Source of the DNA: Proteromonas lacertae
Taxonomy: Eukaryota > Sar > Bigyra > Opalinata > Proteromonadidae
NCBI GenBank assembly: GCA_002245135.1
Contig: NGBS01000880.1
Coordinates: 122,716 to 186,715 of the forward strand
DNA length: 64,000 nt
Reading direction: 5' to 3'
Under the pieces are notes generated by a model. The model worked only from the letters and a program-made list of their open reading frames with translations, made no database searches and was not told where the DNA came from. The position numbers and the translations under genes were made by a program. This document shows positions 25,593 through 37,926 of this stretch, one piece after another. Positions within the stretch are counted from its first letter, which is position 1; each line of letters starts with the position of its first letter.

Positions 25593-26264
25593 ATGGGAAA
25601 TAAAAACGATAAAATTCATCTATCTAAAGATGATATAAAAACATATTCGCTTCAAACACATTGTATTATATAATCTGCTTAAATCTTCTCAATTAGTTGA
25701 TTCTGATGAAATCTTAACATTGTATTCAATATTCCGTCAATATTCAAAATTATATAATAACATACAGTGTATAGATAAAGATAGTTTTCAAGAAATTCTT
25801 GGAATACACTCAGCAGTTATAAATGAAAGGATATTTACTGTTGTTGATTCAGATAAAGATAGATTGATTAATTTTACTGATTTTATTATGTGTATATCAT
25901 CACTAAGTCACAAAGCGTTTGTTGAAGAAAAAATAAACTGTATATATCACTATATTTTGTAATAATTGATTAATTAGATTCTTTTAGATTCTATGATGTA
26001 AATGATGATGGTAAACTGAGCAAAGAAGAATTGAGTGAGTTAATTCAAGCTACATTCTTAGATAATAAGTTATACTTTACTCCAAAACAAATTAATGATA
26101 TTGTAGATTCATCCTTCCAATCTGTAGATTTGAATAACGATGGCTATATTGACTATGAAGAATATTCAACTTGGTTCAAAAGAATATTACCAGATATAGA
26201 ATATTTCACATTGAATATTCATGGTGAACTTGCTAAAATTAGTCTAGGCTTACAATCATTTTGA
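25593..26264 (+). CDS. EF-hand calcium-binding protein, calcineurin B-like
   Basis: ATG 25593, two introns (34 and about 38 bp) and a stop at 26264 give about 200 residues. The N-terminus MGN is a possible myristoylation signal. EF-hand loops are visible as DSDKDRLINFTD, DVNDDGKLSKEE and DLNNDGYIDYEE; an N-terminal hand is degenerate. This is the layout of calcineurin B, CBL and NCS-type sensors. The partner (phosphatase or kinase) cannot be deduced from the neighbours. Confidence 0.75.
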
Positions 26265-26315
26265 TTTATATACATTTTCTTTACATTTTGTTCTTTTGAT
26301 CTTTCTTTAAGCTTT

Positions 26316-26404
26316 TAGAACCATCTAGAAGTATCTAGATACAGCATAATATTCTAGAAATGTAGAAAAATAAAAAAGAAATTTCTAGGCGTTTCTAGAA
26401 TTCT
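26316..26404 (+). promoter_or_regulatory. Cluster of heat-shock elements
   Basis: Within 90 bp and 70-160 bp upstream of HSP104 there are several inverted nGAAn/nTTCn units: TTCTAGAA at 26352-26359, GAAATTTC at 26378-26385, TTTCTAGAATTC at 26392-26403, and weaker CTAGAA/CTAGAT copies at 26324-26340. This is the binding pattern of heat-shock factor. Confidence 0.75.
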
Positions 26405-26474
26405 ATCAAAAATTTCACACCCCATTATTCATTTTAAATTTTCTTCATCATTTATATCAATTTAACTAATCTTT

Positions 26475-29129
26475 ATGAGTGATTTAAACTTTACAAAAGC
26501 TGCAACAGATATATTACAATCAGCAAAAGAACTAGCAAAGCAAAACACAAATGCTCAGATAAATCCTGCACATTTAGCATGTGCAATATTCCAAGAATCA
26601 TCCGGTACAATAGAAAAAATAGTTAAAAAAGCATGTGCAAATTTGAAGCAGTTAATTAAACAATTCCAAGAAGAAATAAAGAAAGTTCCAACACAAAACC
26701 CACCACCAGAATCAATATCATTATCTATGTTAAGTAATCGAATAGTTAGACAGGCAGAGAGTTTAGCTGCAGATAAGGGTGATAGTTATATAGCTGTAGA
26801 TCATTTATTGTTAGGATTATACGAAGACACAAAAATCTCACAAATATTAACTTCCTCAGGAATGAATCTACAAATAGTGAATAATTGTCTAAAAGAAATA
26901 AGAAAAGGTGAAAAAGTAACTTCAGAAAATGCAGAATCAGCCTATGATGCATTAAACAAATATGGTACTGATTATACTGAGCTAGCCGAGAATGGTAAAC
27001 TCGATCCAGTAATTGGAAGGGATGATGAGATTCGTAGAGTGATTAGAGTATTAGCTAGAAGGACTAAAAACAATCCAGTATTAATAGGAGAACCAGGTGT
27101 AGGTAAAACAGCAATAGTTGAAGGATTAGCACAAAGAATTGTTCAGAAGGATGTGCCTAAGACATTGCAATGTAAATTAATATCGTTGGATATTGGTGCA
27201 TTAGTAGCTGGTGCGAAATACCGTGGGGAATTTGAAGAAAGGTTAAAAGCTGTAATTAAGGAAGTTGAAGAGAGTGATGGTAATGTAATATTATTTATTG
27301 ATGAATTGCATTTGTTATTAGGTGCTGGTAAAGGTGAAGGTGCAATGGATGCTGCTAATCTGTTAAAGCCAATGTTAGCAAGAGGTGAGTTGAGATGTAT
27401 TGGTGCTACAACCTTAGAAGAATATCAGAAATATGTAGAGAAAGATAAAGCCTTTGAAAGAAGATTTCAACAAGTATATATCGGTGAACCAACAGTAGAA
27501 GATACCATTCAAATATTAAGAGGTTTAAAAGAAAAATATGAGAGTTATCATGGTGTTAGGATCAACGATAGTGCTTTAATTTTAGCCTCAGAATTATCTA
27601 GCCGTTACATAACGGATAGATTTTTACCAGATAAAGCCATTGATTTAGTGGATGAAGCATGTGCAAATATAAGAGTGCAATTGGATAGTAAGCCAGAGAA
27701 AATAGATGAATTAGAAAGAAGACAATTAAGCTTGGAAGTAGAATTAACAGCTTTAGAGAATGATAAAGAGAGTAAAATGAAGAATATGAAGAGAATAAAT
27801 CAAGTAAAAGAAGAATTGAATAAGACTAAGGAAGAATTATTACCGTTACAACAAAAAGCGGATGAAGAGAAAGAAAGAAATGATAAAATCAGACTATTAC
27901 AGAATAAAAAGAATCAAATATTATCCAAAATACAATTAGCTGAAAGGAACAGAGAAATGGAGAAGTTGGCTGATTTGAAGTATTATGCCTTACCAGATGT
28001 AGAAAACCAAATTAAAAAAATGAGTGAAGCATTGGAGAAGGAAAAGAAGAACTATAACAGACTATTGAAGGAAGTAGTTACAACAGATGAAATAGCCAAT
28101 GTAGTTAGTAGATGGACTGGTATTCCAGTCAACAGATTGAATTCTACAGAGAAAGAAAGATTGTTGCATTTGAAAGACAGATTACATCAAAGAGTGGTTG
28201 GACAAGATTTGGCAGTTCAAGCAGTTAGTCAAGCAATTTTAAGAAGTAGAGCAGGATTGGGAAGGAAAAATCAACCCACAGGATGCTTTTTATTCTTAGG
28301 ACCAACTGGTGTAGGCAAAACTGAATTAGCTAAGACATTAGCCTTGGAATTATTTAATGATGATAGTCATATCATTAGAATAGATATGTCTGAATATATG
28401 GAATCGCATACAGTATCAAGATTAATAGGTGCACCACCAGGTTATGTTGGTTATGATGAAGGAGGCCAATTAACAGAAGCAGTGAGAAGAAGGCCATATA
28501 ATGTAGTATTATTTGATGAAGTAGAGAAGGCACATCCACAGGTTATGTCAATATTATTACAAGTAATGGATGATGGTAGGTTAACAGATGGTCAAGGAAG
28601 AACAGTTGATTTCAGTAATACAGTGATAATAATGACAAGTAATTTAGGTGCTGATATATTATTGGATGATGGATTACAGCCTAACAATAAGAAAAGAAGA
28701 TTAAATGAGAATGAGAATAAAAATGATGAAATTATAATAAGTGAAAATACTCGAACAAAAGTAATGGATAAAGTACATCAATTCTTCAAACCAGAATTCT
28801 TAAATCGTTTAGATGATATAATTATGTTCAATCCTTTATCACAAGAGAATATATTAAATATTACGAAACTACAAATTGAGAAAATCAACACTCGTTTAAT
28901 TGATCGAGATATTAAGATAAAAATTGATGATAATGCGTTGAAATTTGTTGCAAAAGAAGCTTATGATCCTTTATACGGTGCGAGACCACTGCGAAGATAT
29001 TTAGAAGCAAATATAGTGAATGAAATCAGTGAAATGATTTTGAAGAATGATATATTGGAGCATTGTGAGATATTGATAAGTATGAAGAATGAAAAATTGA
29101 TTTATTATTCAAAGAAATTATCTTCTTAA
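26475..29129 (+). CDS. HSP104: HSP104/ClpB protein disaggregase
   Basis: A single-exon gene of 884 codons. It has the Clp N-domain (1-150), first AAA+ module with GEPGVGKT (about 205-212) and FIDELH, the long coiled-coil middle domain (about 410-525), second AAA+ module with GPTGVGKT (about 609-616) and FDEVEKAHP, and the C-terminal sensor region with GARPLRR. ClpB/HSP104 forms hexamers that thread aggregated proteins with HSP70. The acidic tail of yeast Hsp104 is absent, and no clear organelle targeting peptide is visible, so a cytosolic/nuclear form is likely. Lack of introns and the upstream heat-shock elements fit stress induction. Confidence 0.95.
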   Translation: MSDLNFTKAATDILQSAKELAKQNTNAQINPAHLACAIFQESSGTIEKIVKKACANLKQLIKQFQEEIKKVPTQNPPPESISLSMLSNRIVRQAESLAADKGDSYIAVDHLLLGLYEDTKISQILTSSGMNLQIVNNCLKEIRKGEKVTSENAESAYDALNKYGTDYTELAENGKLDPVIGRDDEIRRVIRVLARRTKNNPVLIGEPGVGKTAIVEGLAQRIVQKDVPKTLQCKLISLDIGALVAGAKYRGEFEERLKAVIKEVEESDGNVILFIDELHLLLGAGKGEGAMDAANLLKPMLARGELRCIGATTLEEYQKYVEKDKAFERRFQQVYIGEPTVEDTIQILRGLKEKYESYHGVRINDSALILASELSSRYITDRFLPDKAIDLVDEACANIRVQLDSKPEKIDELERRQLSLEVELTALENDKESKMKNMKRINQVKEELNKTKEELLPLQQKADEEKERNDKIRLLQNKKNQILSKIQLAERNREMEKLADLKYYALPDVENQIKKMSEALEKEKKNYNRLLKEVVTTDEIANVVSRWTGIPVNRLNSTEKERLLHLKDRLHQRVVGQDLAVQAVSQAILRSRAGLGRKNQPTGCFLFLGPTGVGKTELAKTLALELFNDDSHIIRIDMSEYMESHTVSRLIGAPPGYVGYDEGGQLTEAVRRRPYNVVLFDEVEKAHPQVMSILLQVMDDGRLTDGQGRTVDFSNTVIIMTSNLGADILLDDGLQPNNKKRRLNENENKNDEIIISENTRTKVMDKVHQFFKPEFLNRLDDIIMFNPLSQENILNITKLQIEKINTRLIDRDIKIKIDDNALKFVAKEAYDPLYGARPLRRYLEANIVNEISEMILKNDILEHCEILISMKNEKLIYYSKKLSS

Positions 29130-29219
29130 TTTAAAAGAATAGTTTATTTATAATTTATTTGTTATATTTTTCATTTTCTTTTTTTAAAGAATAATAAAAC
29201 TAAAAATAAATACTTAATA

Positions 29220-30044
29220 TTATATATTCTTATTACTTCCACCAAATCCATTTATTCCCATTTCTTCCATCAGTTTCTTTGTTTCTTCATCTATTTCTTC
29301 ATTATCATCTCCTTTTTTTTCTTCTTCTTCATTCTTTTTCATTTTTTCCTCTTTCTTCTTTTCTTTCATCTCTATTTTCCTTAGTTTGGCTTCTTCTTCT
29401 TTCTCTTTCATTCTTTCTTCATATTTTATAATAAAATTAAAGAAAAAAACATTCAAAAATAAATGATATTTCTTTTAAAATCTATCTTTGTATCTTTCTC
29501 TTTCATTTCTTTCTCTTTCTCTTTATACATTTTTAATTTGTTTCTCACTTGTTCCACTGTTGCTTGTTGAACTCTCATTGAAAAACCTAATTTCCTTTGA
29601 TCTATGTACAAAATGTAGATTCATTTATAATAAATACGATTTTTACCATTAACATGATCTAACCAACTCATTGAATCTTTTACTAAACATTCACAAACAT
29701 CACAATAATATCCACCAGCATTGGCTAAATCTGCTGCAGTAACTGCTTGCTTTTTGCCTATATCTTTTGTAAAGTCAATATCTTCTTTTCTAGGTTGAAG
29801 AAATGCTCTGTCTGATCCTGGAACTCGAGGTAAAGATGGATCAGCTACTTTATAATCATCTTTTGATGGAACTTGACTTATCTATTAAACATTAACAATA
29901 AAAAGATTGTCTTATACTTGTTTTTCTAATCTTTCATGAGCTTTTGCTTCATACACTTCTACATTCCATGTCCTTCGTTTAACGTTTTCTACACCAGTTG
30001 GATTCTATTTCAATAATACTATTATAACTTTTACATACTGACAT
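29220..30044 (-). CDS. ZMAT2: Spliceosomal zinc-finger protein ZMAT2/Snu23
   Basis: Exons from ATG 30044 to the stop at 29220 encode a lysine/glutamate-rich protein with one U1-like C2H2 zinc finger: GGYYCDVCECLVKDS then WLDHVNGKNHQRKLG, followed by FSMRV, a charged helix and EERMKEK. This matches ZMAT2/Snu23, a U4/U6.U5 tri-snRNP protein near the 5' splice site in the pre-B complex. The second zinc-binding His is restored only by splicing. The junction near 29440-29500 lacks a GT-AG intron; the expected product needs a nonstandard intron or a base error there. Confidence 0.8.
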
Positions 30045-30063
30045 TTCAAGAAAAAAAGAATAA

Positions 30064-30073
30064 TGAAACGAAT
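30064..30073. promoter_or_regulatory. GAAACGAAT motif upstream of ZMAT2
   Basis: TGAAACGAAT lies 20 bp upstream of the ZMAT2 start codon and matches the motif seen upstream of the TBC gene and of several element genes. Confidence 0.35.
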
Positions 30074-30275
30074 CTATATTTTTGAATAAAGGCAAACCAT
30101 AATCAAGTATTTATTGATTTTTTGTTGAAACACTGTGAATATCAATTTATATAGAAGACAGAATGTATATTATTGAAATATAAAGCATAGGGCGCATATA
30201 CCTTTCACATTCAATCCTCATGTTTCACTCCATTTGAGATTAGTTGATACTTCATTATTACCTTATCCGTTTGTT

Positions 30276-31706
30276 ATGTTAATAGTTATATTTATGTTTA
30301 TTATATACATTTTAACAATTCTAATCAACTACAGACAACACTCTAGGTATTCTAAAGTAAATCAAACAACTGTATTTATATATAGTAATATATTGTTTAT
30401 AAATAGGACATACTAAGTATGTTAACATCATTAAACAGTGATAGCCCTCTTCGTGAAAGTAATTACTTCAGAAAACAGTCGTTAGGTAAAAATAAGACTG
30501 GATTCCTTATAATCACTGGAACATATATATTCATAAAGAATGTAATATATCTAGTAACCCCTTATTTCTCATTTATATGGGAGTTATCAGAAAAATCAAT
30601 GGAATTAAACTCCTCTAATCATCAGATTATTACTTCAATTGTATTTTTGTGTATTCATTTTACTGTTGATTTTATCTTAACATTTCCATTGGAATTATGT
30701 AGTATATTTATTGATAGACTACATAACAATAATAAAAGCGAATATATGAAGAATATATTGTTTGTTGTTCTATCAATGCCAGTTAATATATTGTTTGGTT
30801 TATTTCTTTGCTATTTAGTAGTATATTTTATTTTCTATTTTGTTATAGAGTGAAATAAAAAGTAGTGCTGTATTTCTAATTATTCCATCTGTTATTCTAG
30901 TGTTAAGAGTATTGATATATTTAATTCCTTACACTATAAAGAAAAAAGAATTAAAAGAAAATGATGAATTGTTTAAAAAATTACAAACTATCTGTAGAAT
31001 TTTTAATTTTCCATATAATAAGTTTTATATTACAACAACAACAACAAAATCAATGAAAGGTAATAAATATAACCTTATTTCTTCATTGTTTAACAAACTA
31101 AAACAAATCTTATCTTTTCATTGTAGCTGTAGTAATAACATAACTCATTATGGTAATTTAATAACTAAAAAGAAGAATATAATAATATCAAAATCATTTA
31201 TAAATGATATTGCAGATTTGCATGAGATTGATGGATTATTTGCTCATGAATATTATCATTATTTTTATAACTCAAATATTGTTATGTTTTTAGTATATAC
31301 TCTCTCTGATTGTATTTACATGTATTTATTATATACATTTATGACGAATTATTCAATATTCAGAAGTTTTGGTTATACAGATACACCATCAGCAATTGGA
31401 TATTCTATATTTATAACATGTTTATCAAACTCAATATTGTTTATAATCAATTTTATAAAACATTCAATCATTTATACATATGAATATTCTGCTGATAAAT
31501 ATACAGTTTCTATGAGTTTTGGAAAGGAATTGCGTGATGTTTTAATACATAGTTTCAATCAGTATAAAGATGATTTTAATCCAGATATTCTATACAGTTT
31601 GTGCTATTATGAAAATCCTCCTATTATTTATAGATTGAAAAAGATAGATGATTATTTATCAAATGCAACAAATATTTATAATGATGTTAGTTTAGATAAT
31701 ATTTAA
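30276..31706 (+). CDS. STE24: CAAX prenyl protease 1 (STE24/ZMPSTE24 family)
   Basis: Three exons (introns GTAAAT...AATAG and GTAGTA...TATAG) join in phase. The protein has multiple membrane helices, the zinc metalloprotease motif AHEYYHY (HExxH) and the downstream EYSADKY (ExxxD) ligand, plus a C-terminal YENPPIIYRL that matches the family's Y-x-H-P-P-x-x-x-R-L element. STE24 clips prenylated CAAX proteins at the ER/nuclear membrane. ATG 30276 sits in the first membrane helix and the frame is open slightly upstream without an ATG, so the exact start is uncertain. Confidence 0.85.
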
Positions 31707-31821
31707 TACTATTTTATAATAATAATTTATGATTGTTATTGATGATAAAATCAATTAAAAAAATAATAAACATGAATGACAAATATAAATCTAATTATAC
31801 TCTACATTACATCTCTAATAT

Positions 31822-32379
31822 TCAATAAAATTCATCCTCTTCTACTTCTTCTCCTTCTTCTTCTTCATCATCATATTCCTCTTCTTCTACTTCATGTTTA
31901 TAAGATTCTAAAGTTGGATATTCAGCATTTTCTTGAATCTTTTTTTGAGAATGATATATACTTGTTGAAAACAAAGTCTGTAAAGCTTCATCTACGGGTA
32001 CTATAGCTTTTTTCTCATCTCTATAAAATAAATTTTATTTATTATACGCATCTTCTAAATACGTCCCTTTTTGTCTCTCAATGTAAGTAATTTCTTTTGT
32101 ATTTTGAATTTTCTCTGCTCTTTTTGATAATTTCCTTTTTGCAATGTGCTTCTTATACGATTTAAGCATATTCGTATATTCTTTTGGGGTTAATTTTCCT
32201 TCTTCCAATTCTTCTTGCCATTCCAATGGAATATCTTCAAATCCAACTGGACTAGATGGGTCTATTTTTGTGTGCTTTATTTGCTTAAAATTGACTGGGG
32301 CGCTGATCATTTGTTTGTGTACGACATTATTTTCTAATCTACCATTGGCAGAAAAGAATTGCTTTAATGAACTGTACAT
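31822..32379 (-). CDS. CRIB (p21-binding) domain protein
   Basis: ATG 32379 and one 27-bp intron give about 175 residues. Residues ~26-55 form a CRIB/PBD motif (ISAPVNFKQIKH, GFEDIPLEWQEEL), which binds GTP-loaded Rac/Cdc42-type GTPases. A basic helical stretch follows, and the C-terminus is very acidic (E/D runs). No kinase domain follows, so this is a small stand-alone effector rather than a PAK kinase. It is tail to tail with STE24 and divergent from the propeller-like gene. Confidence 0.75.
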
Positions 32380-32487
32380 CTATTTTGTGTATCAGAATCG
32401 TATTTAATAAACCTGTATAATTTCTAAAATCGAGCTTTTTTCAAGCTAAATGGAATATGAAAATATTTTTTCATAAACCTATTATTA

Positions 32488-34374
32488 ATGTTTAGCTGTA
32501 CTAGCCAAACTAACCCAAATATTCGTTGTCATGTGATTCAATGTGATACATTTCAAGGATATGTATCGATTGAACTACAATCTAAAATTATGAAGGTAAT
32601 TTACAGGTATTTTCATATATTCTAGATTATATCCACTAACAACCATCCAAAGGAAGAAATTAAATTATTTGAATCTCCAAAAGCAACCGAAGTTGCATAT
32701 AAAGACAATAACACAATCCCAATCATCATATTAGCCGATTCTGTAGGAAATATAAAGGTATTTTATATATGTATTAAAGAAATATAGATGTGGGAATTTA
32801 ATCCATCAGAATATAAATGGTATAATACAAGTGATAGATTGGAGATAAATATCAATTCAAGAAACATTATAATGCCATATATAACATCCTATGAAAATAA
32901 GGTAGTAATAATATACAGAATAACTTTAGATAATTACATCAAATTTCAATTTTTAATAATCAACTTAGATAATAAGAAAATGAGATATATCAAAGAGTTT
33001 GAACCATCAAGCCCAATTATTGTTCCACCAACATCTTATATTTTGGTTATGAATGATTTATTTATTACTATTAATGTTAATGTTATTGTATATATATATA
33101 TATATATTTAAATATAATAGAAAATTACTTTTGATGAAGATAATTATAATTTCGAATATAGCACATTTAAAATGAATAATCCAATAAATAATGCACTTTA
33201 TATCCCTGATAAAGATTTACCATATCTTCTATTTGTTACACGTAATATTTATAATGGAAAATCGTGTGATATTACTGTATTTAATCTATTTTTTTCTATT
33301 ATATTATATTATAATAGTGTTTATTAACAGATGTGTCAACTATTTTAAGCGAATCATTTGTTTTGACCAATGAAATATTAAGTATTACTTATAATGATGG
33401 AATAATATTATCAACATTAAAAGAAGGAGATTTACTTGTATATATATATATATATATTTATATTATATTATATTATTAAATAGCATATTAATCCATTAAC
33501 AAAGAAATTTACAAAAATCAATTGTGTTTATAATCTCATATCTTCATATTATATAAACGATCATTTTTTATATGTAAAATCGAATGAAGATTATATCACT
33601 TATAATAATGGTATATTTTTACTGCCAGGAATATCATTTCATGCTTTTACAAATGATAGAACAATTACAAATATTTATAGTGAAAATGGAGAAACTATAA
33701 TAGTTGAAAGTGATGAAAGAAATCAGAAGATATTTTGTAATAGTAGAATAATTGGTTACTGTAATAAAAACTCAAGAATTGAATTATCAAACGAAAACAA
33801 TATTAACTATTATGACAATGAAGTAAATAATATAACATTAGAGATTATAAAATATAATTATGTAGAAATAGAAGAAGAAGAAGAAGAAGAAGAAGAAGAA
33901 GAAAAGAAAGAAATGATTGGAAAACAAGATAATAATAATAATAATAGAATATGTAGAAATGGTGTTTTAATTAATCATAAAAATAGATTAAAAATATGTG
34001 ATGAATGTATCAATATTATATATTGTCAATTGATGGGTAATTATTTATATTCTATTACTTCAGATGGTACAATCACTAAATGGAAATATGATAATTCAAA
34101 AGAAACATTTTCTGTAGAATATTCATATAAAAGAGATAATTGTGAAATAACTTTTGCAAGTGGAAATCGTAAATATTTATTTGTATATAATGGAAGTGAT
34201 AATTTCATAAAAATTAGTTCTATCAACTGTTTTGATAATATTGAGTATAATAAAAAGATGAAACCTATTAGCGTATTGTATGTCAATGATTATAATCAAG
34301 TATATATTGGTAATAATATGGGAATGGTGAAGAAATTTGAATTAAGAACTCAAAACCATTTTGATGTAATGTAA
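32488..34374 (+). CDS. WD40/propeller-like protein
   Basis: Six exons join from ATG 32488; five introns (about 29-44 bp), two built from TA runs. The ~560-residue product has repeated beta-rich blades such as LADSVGNIKMWEF, SDGTITKWKYD and GNNMGMVKKFEL, spaced like WD40 repeats, and a Glu run encoded by (GAA)11. Likely a protein-interaction platform; the partner is unknown. No catalytic motif is visible. Confidence 0.6.
33871..33903 (+). repeat. (GAA)11 coding microsatellite
   Basis: Eleven perfect GAA units encode a polyglutamate run inside the propeller-like gene. Confidence 0.95.
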
Positions 34375-34470
34375 ACCCTATTATTATTATTATTATTATT
34401 AACATATAATAATACTTATATTTTGTAATATAAATAACAAAAACAGAAAAGAATTAAAACATTTTCAAAT

Positions 34471-34921
34471 TTAAGCTTTAATTAAATCCTCAACATTTTT
34501 TAATACCTTACAATCATTCTCTACCAAACATTTTACTGATTTACCATCATTTATCTTATATAAACTTGGAATAGACTGTAATTTAAACAATGGGTGAACT
34601 CTGTAAGGATGATTGGGATTTCCTTTATAATCTTCTCTTGGAATAGGACATACAATAACCTCACAGTTTGGATGAGCAGTAAATCCTTGATCTATAACTG
34701 GATCAGCATCTCTATTATTAATAATTACACATTAAATATACACACAATCTGGACACCACATTTTACCAGTTTCTGGCTTTACTGTAGCATAGAACAAAAC
34801 ATAAAATGGGTTCTTTAATGTTTTCATCACTTCATCAATCTTTGATGGATCATCAAGAACAGTAGCTTTGTAACTATAATATTAGAATGATAAAGCAATA
34901 CGGCTTTTTAGAGAAATCCAT
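34471..34921 (-). CDS. TXNDC17: Thioredoxin domain-containing protein 17 (TRP14-like)
   Basis: Three exons (introns 28 and 30 bp) give about 130 residues with the TRP14 active site WCPDCV followed by DADPVI, which separates this family from ordinary thioredoxins (WCGPC). The later cis-proline region is present as QSIPSLYKI. TXNDC17 is a cytosolic oxidoreductase reducing selected disulfides and cystine. The active-site Val codon is split by an intron. The gene is divergent from PP4 with 113 bp between starts. Confidence 0.85.
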
Positions 34922-35034
34922 AATTTTAAAAATGTGGGTTTGATTATATTTTTGCGATAATTTTTGAACACCATATTGAAAATCTTTTTATTTCATTACT
35001 TCTAGGATATATTTTATTTTTAATTTGTTTTATT

Positions 35035-36103
35035 ATGGCAGATTACAGTGAAATAGATCGATATATAGAGGAAGTATGCATTTTATAAGTAATTCTTTTT
35101 TAGCTCAGGAATTGTAGGTGTATAAAAGACACAGAAATTAAATTCCTTTGTACAAAAGCAAAGGAACTTTTTTTAACAGAAGGTAATGTAATTAAAATCT
35201 CAACTCCAGTGACTGTATAATCAATTCTTATTGTATATTATGTAATAGATATGTGGTGATGTACATGGACAATTTTTTGATGTTCGTGAACTATTTTTTA
35301 TAGGTGGATTCCCACCAACCTCTCGATACCTATTTTTAGGTGATTTTGTAGATCGAGGATATCACAGTGTTGAAACATTTTTCTTATTATTAGCTTACAA
35401 GGTAAGATATACCAATCAAATATATATGTTACGAGGAAATCATGAATGTCGACAAGTCACTCAAGTTTATGGTTTTTATGATGAATGTTTGACTAAGTTT
35501 GGCTCAATAAATGTGTGGAAATATAGTACTGAATTATTCGACTTCATGCCACTCTCTGCGATTATAGATAATCAAATATTTAATGTTCATGGTGGATTAT
35601 CACCTGAATTAAATACAATAGATGAAGTATATATGAACTATATAAATATGTGATATATACATGTAATAGATAAAGGAATTAGATTCACATTGTGAAATAC
35701 CCAAAGATGGAGTGATGTGCGATTTATTATGGTCAGATCCTGACCATATTACTGGTTGGGGATTAAGCCCAAGAGGTGCAGGATATATTTTTGGTGATGA
35801 TGTTGTAGAAGAAGTATATATATAAATTCATTATGTTACTATTAATAGTTTAATCATAATAATAATATGAAATTCATAGCAAGAGCTCATCAACTAGTAA
35901 TGGAGGGATATGAGTGGTTGTTTAACGGACAGCTTGTAACTGTGTGGTCTGCACCAAATTATTGTTATAGAAGTGGTAATGTTGCTTCAATCATGGAGAT
36001 TGATGAAAATTTGGATTATACCTTTAAAGTGTTTTCTGCATCACCGTATCAAGCTAATGACGAACCTGAACATCCTCTTATGCATCCTGATTACTTTTTA
36101 TAA
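35035..36103 (+). CDS. PPP4C: Serine/threonine protein phosphatase 4 catalytic subunit
   Basis: Five exons (introns 30-43 bp) give about 310 residues. All PPP metal-binding motifs are present: [29 protein letters not shown] and [10 protein letters not shown]. Residues such as VRY after the GDFVDRG helix, [18 protein letters not shown] and the C-terminal DYFL favour PP4 over PP6 or PP2A. The terminal Leu is the site methylated in this family. PP4 acts with regulatory subunits in DNA-damage and centrosome control. Confidence 0.9.
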
Positions 36104-36166
36104 TATAAATTTAATTATTAACTCTTTTTGATTGGTATTTTTAGAAAACACAATTAACAAATTAAA

Positions 36167-37779
36167 ATGTCATGTTGTACAAAAGGGAAGAATGTAAGCG
36201 CATTTTGCTCCTTTCAACAGTTGTGTATTGCCTTCTTTGTAGTTCTATTCGCATATAGTACATCAGAAGTATGTATTTATCATTTTAAGTAAATTAGTCA
36301 TTTCAAACTGTATTAAATGGTTCCTGGGGTTATGCTAGTTTAATGACAATTTATGGAGCATTTGCTGTATCTAGTTTTGTCACTCCTCCCATAATCAAGT
36401 ATTTAGGAGAGCAGTATGCATTTAAATCTATGAAATATACATAGAATAACATTAGCATTATCATCGTTAGGATATGGTATTTTTGTAGCTTCTAATATTT
36501 TTGGTCAACCTTTGTTTATACTCATCGGTTCTGGAATTATAGGTTTATCAGCTGGTTCATTGTGGAATGCTCAGGGTAATTATTTAGCAGATACAAGTAT
36601 ATTATATCATATTCAAACTGGTAAATGTATATAGAAATAGTAGATTATAAATATACTTAATAGCTGTTGAAGAATGTACATCATTCTTTAATGGAATATT
36701 CTATTTATATGTAAAATTCGCCAATGCAGCTGGAAATTTCTTATTTTCATTTTTATTAACATTTATAAGTTCACCTCGAGTATATTTATACATTTGTAAT
36801 TGATGTTTATAGACAGTGTTTATTATAATGACATGCACATGTATTCCATCAATATTAATGTTTCTGTTATTACCGAAAATCAAATTTCCTGAAATTCCAA
36901 CATCACCTAATTCCATACCACCAAAGAAAACAACAGTAACAATAAAAGAAGTATTTATGTTATTAATCAAAACCAAACCAATAAGATTTATAATCGCAGG
37001 ATGTTTTCATGTAGGAATATCGTATATAAATAGAAATGATTTTATATAAAATAGAAATGGTTTTTCAATTGCTGATTTTACCAAATTTGTAGTAAAACCA
37101 GTGTTAGGTGTAAATGGAACAGGATATATAGTTGGTTGTTTCTTTATTGCAGGAGGTATTGGATCCTTTATAATTGGTAAATTATGTGGATATAAACATA
37201 TTGGTCGAAAGAAAATGGCAATAATAACAGCGATGTGGGAAATAGGATCTTATATTTATATGTTCTTTTATAAAGTAGATCCAAATAATATAAGTAAATT
37301 TGATAAAATATTTGCTTATGTTTATCCATGTTTATTTAATTTTATTAATGTATATTGGAACAGTCAAATGCCTTCATTTTTACAGATGTTTTATAATGAT
37401 AATGAATTTAAACAAGCCATTGCTCGTATATATAAATTAATAATATTAAAAAATAGATTTCAATATTTGGAAATCAGTAGGTTATACTCTGAATGCGATA
37501 ATTGGAATAATATTTCCTTATAATTTATATGTGAAATTGACAATTCTATTAATTTCCGTTTTAGTTACAATATCATCGATATTATATTTAGATTGTTGTA
37601 TTCATTCAATTGATCAACCAATTGGCTCTGAACAGATAAAAATAATATCTGAAGATGAGATTCTGAAGAAGAATAAAGAGAATATAAAAGAAGTAGAAAT
37701 GAAAGAAATGAAGAAAGTGAAAGATAAAGAAGCCAACGATGAAGAAAGAATTCCAATGTTGAAAAATGAAGATGTTTAG
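36167..37779 (+). CDS. UNC93-like major facilitator membrane protein
   Basis: Seven exons join from ATG 36167; the introns are about 29-70 bp. The ~460-residue product has about 10-12 hydrophobic helices and UNC93 family features: GYASLMTIYGAFAVSSF, GLSAGSLWNAQGNYLAD and HFNIWKSVGYTLN. The C-terminus is a Lys/Glu tail. UNC93-type proteins are MFS relatives acting as channel regulators or trafficking chaperones rather than proven transporters. It follows PP4 in tandem after 63 bp. Confidence 0.8.
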
Positions 37780-37926
37780 ATATTTAATTTTATCATTAGA
37801 TTTTTTAATGTTATAATTAGTAATAAATGCTAATAAATTGAAAAAAAAACAATATATATATATAAATGTTAATATTTTTTATCTTTAATATGAAAATTTA
37901 AAAAATCTAATCTAATTTAACACACA

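Noticed and set aside
33075-33480. TA-repeat blocks as independent repeats
   Set aside because: They fall inside introns of the propeller-like gene with clean GT and AG ends, so they are intron filler.
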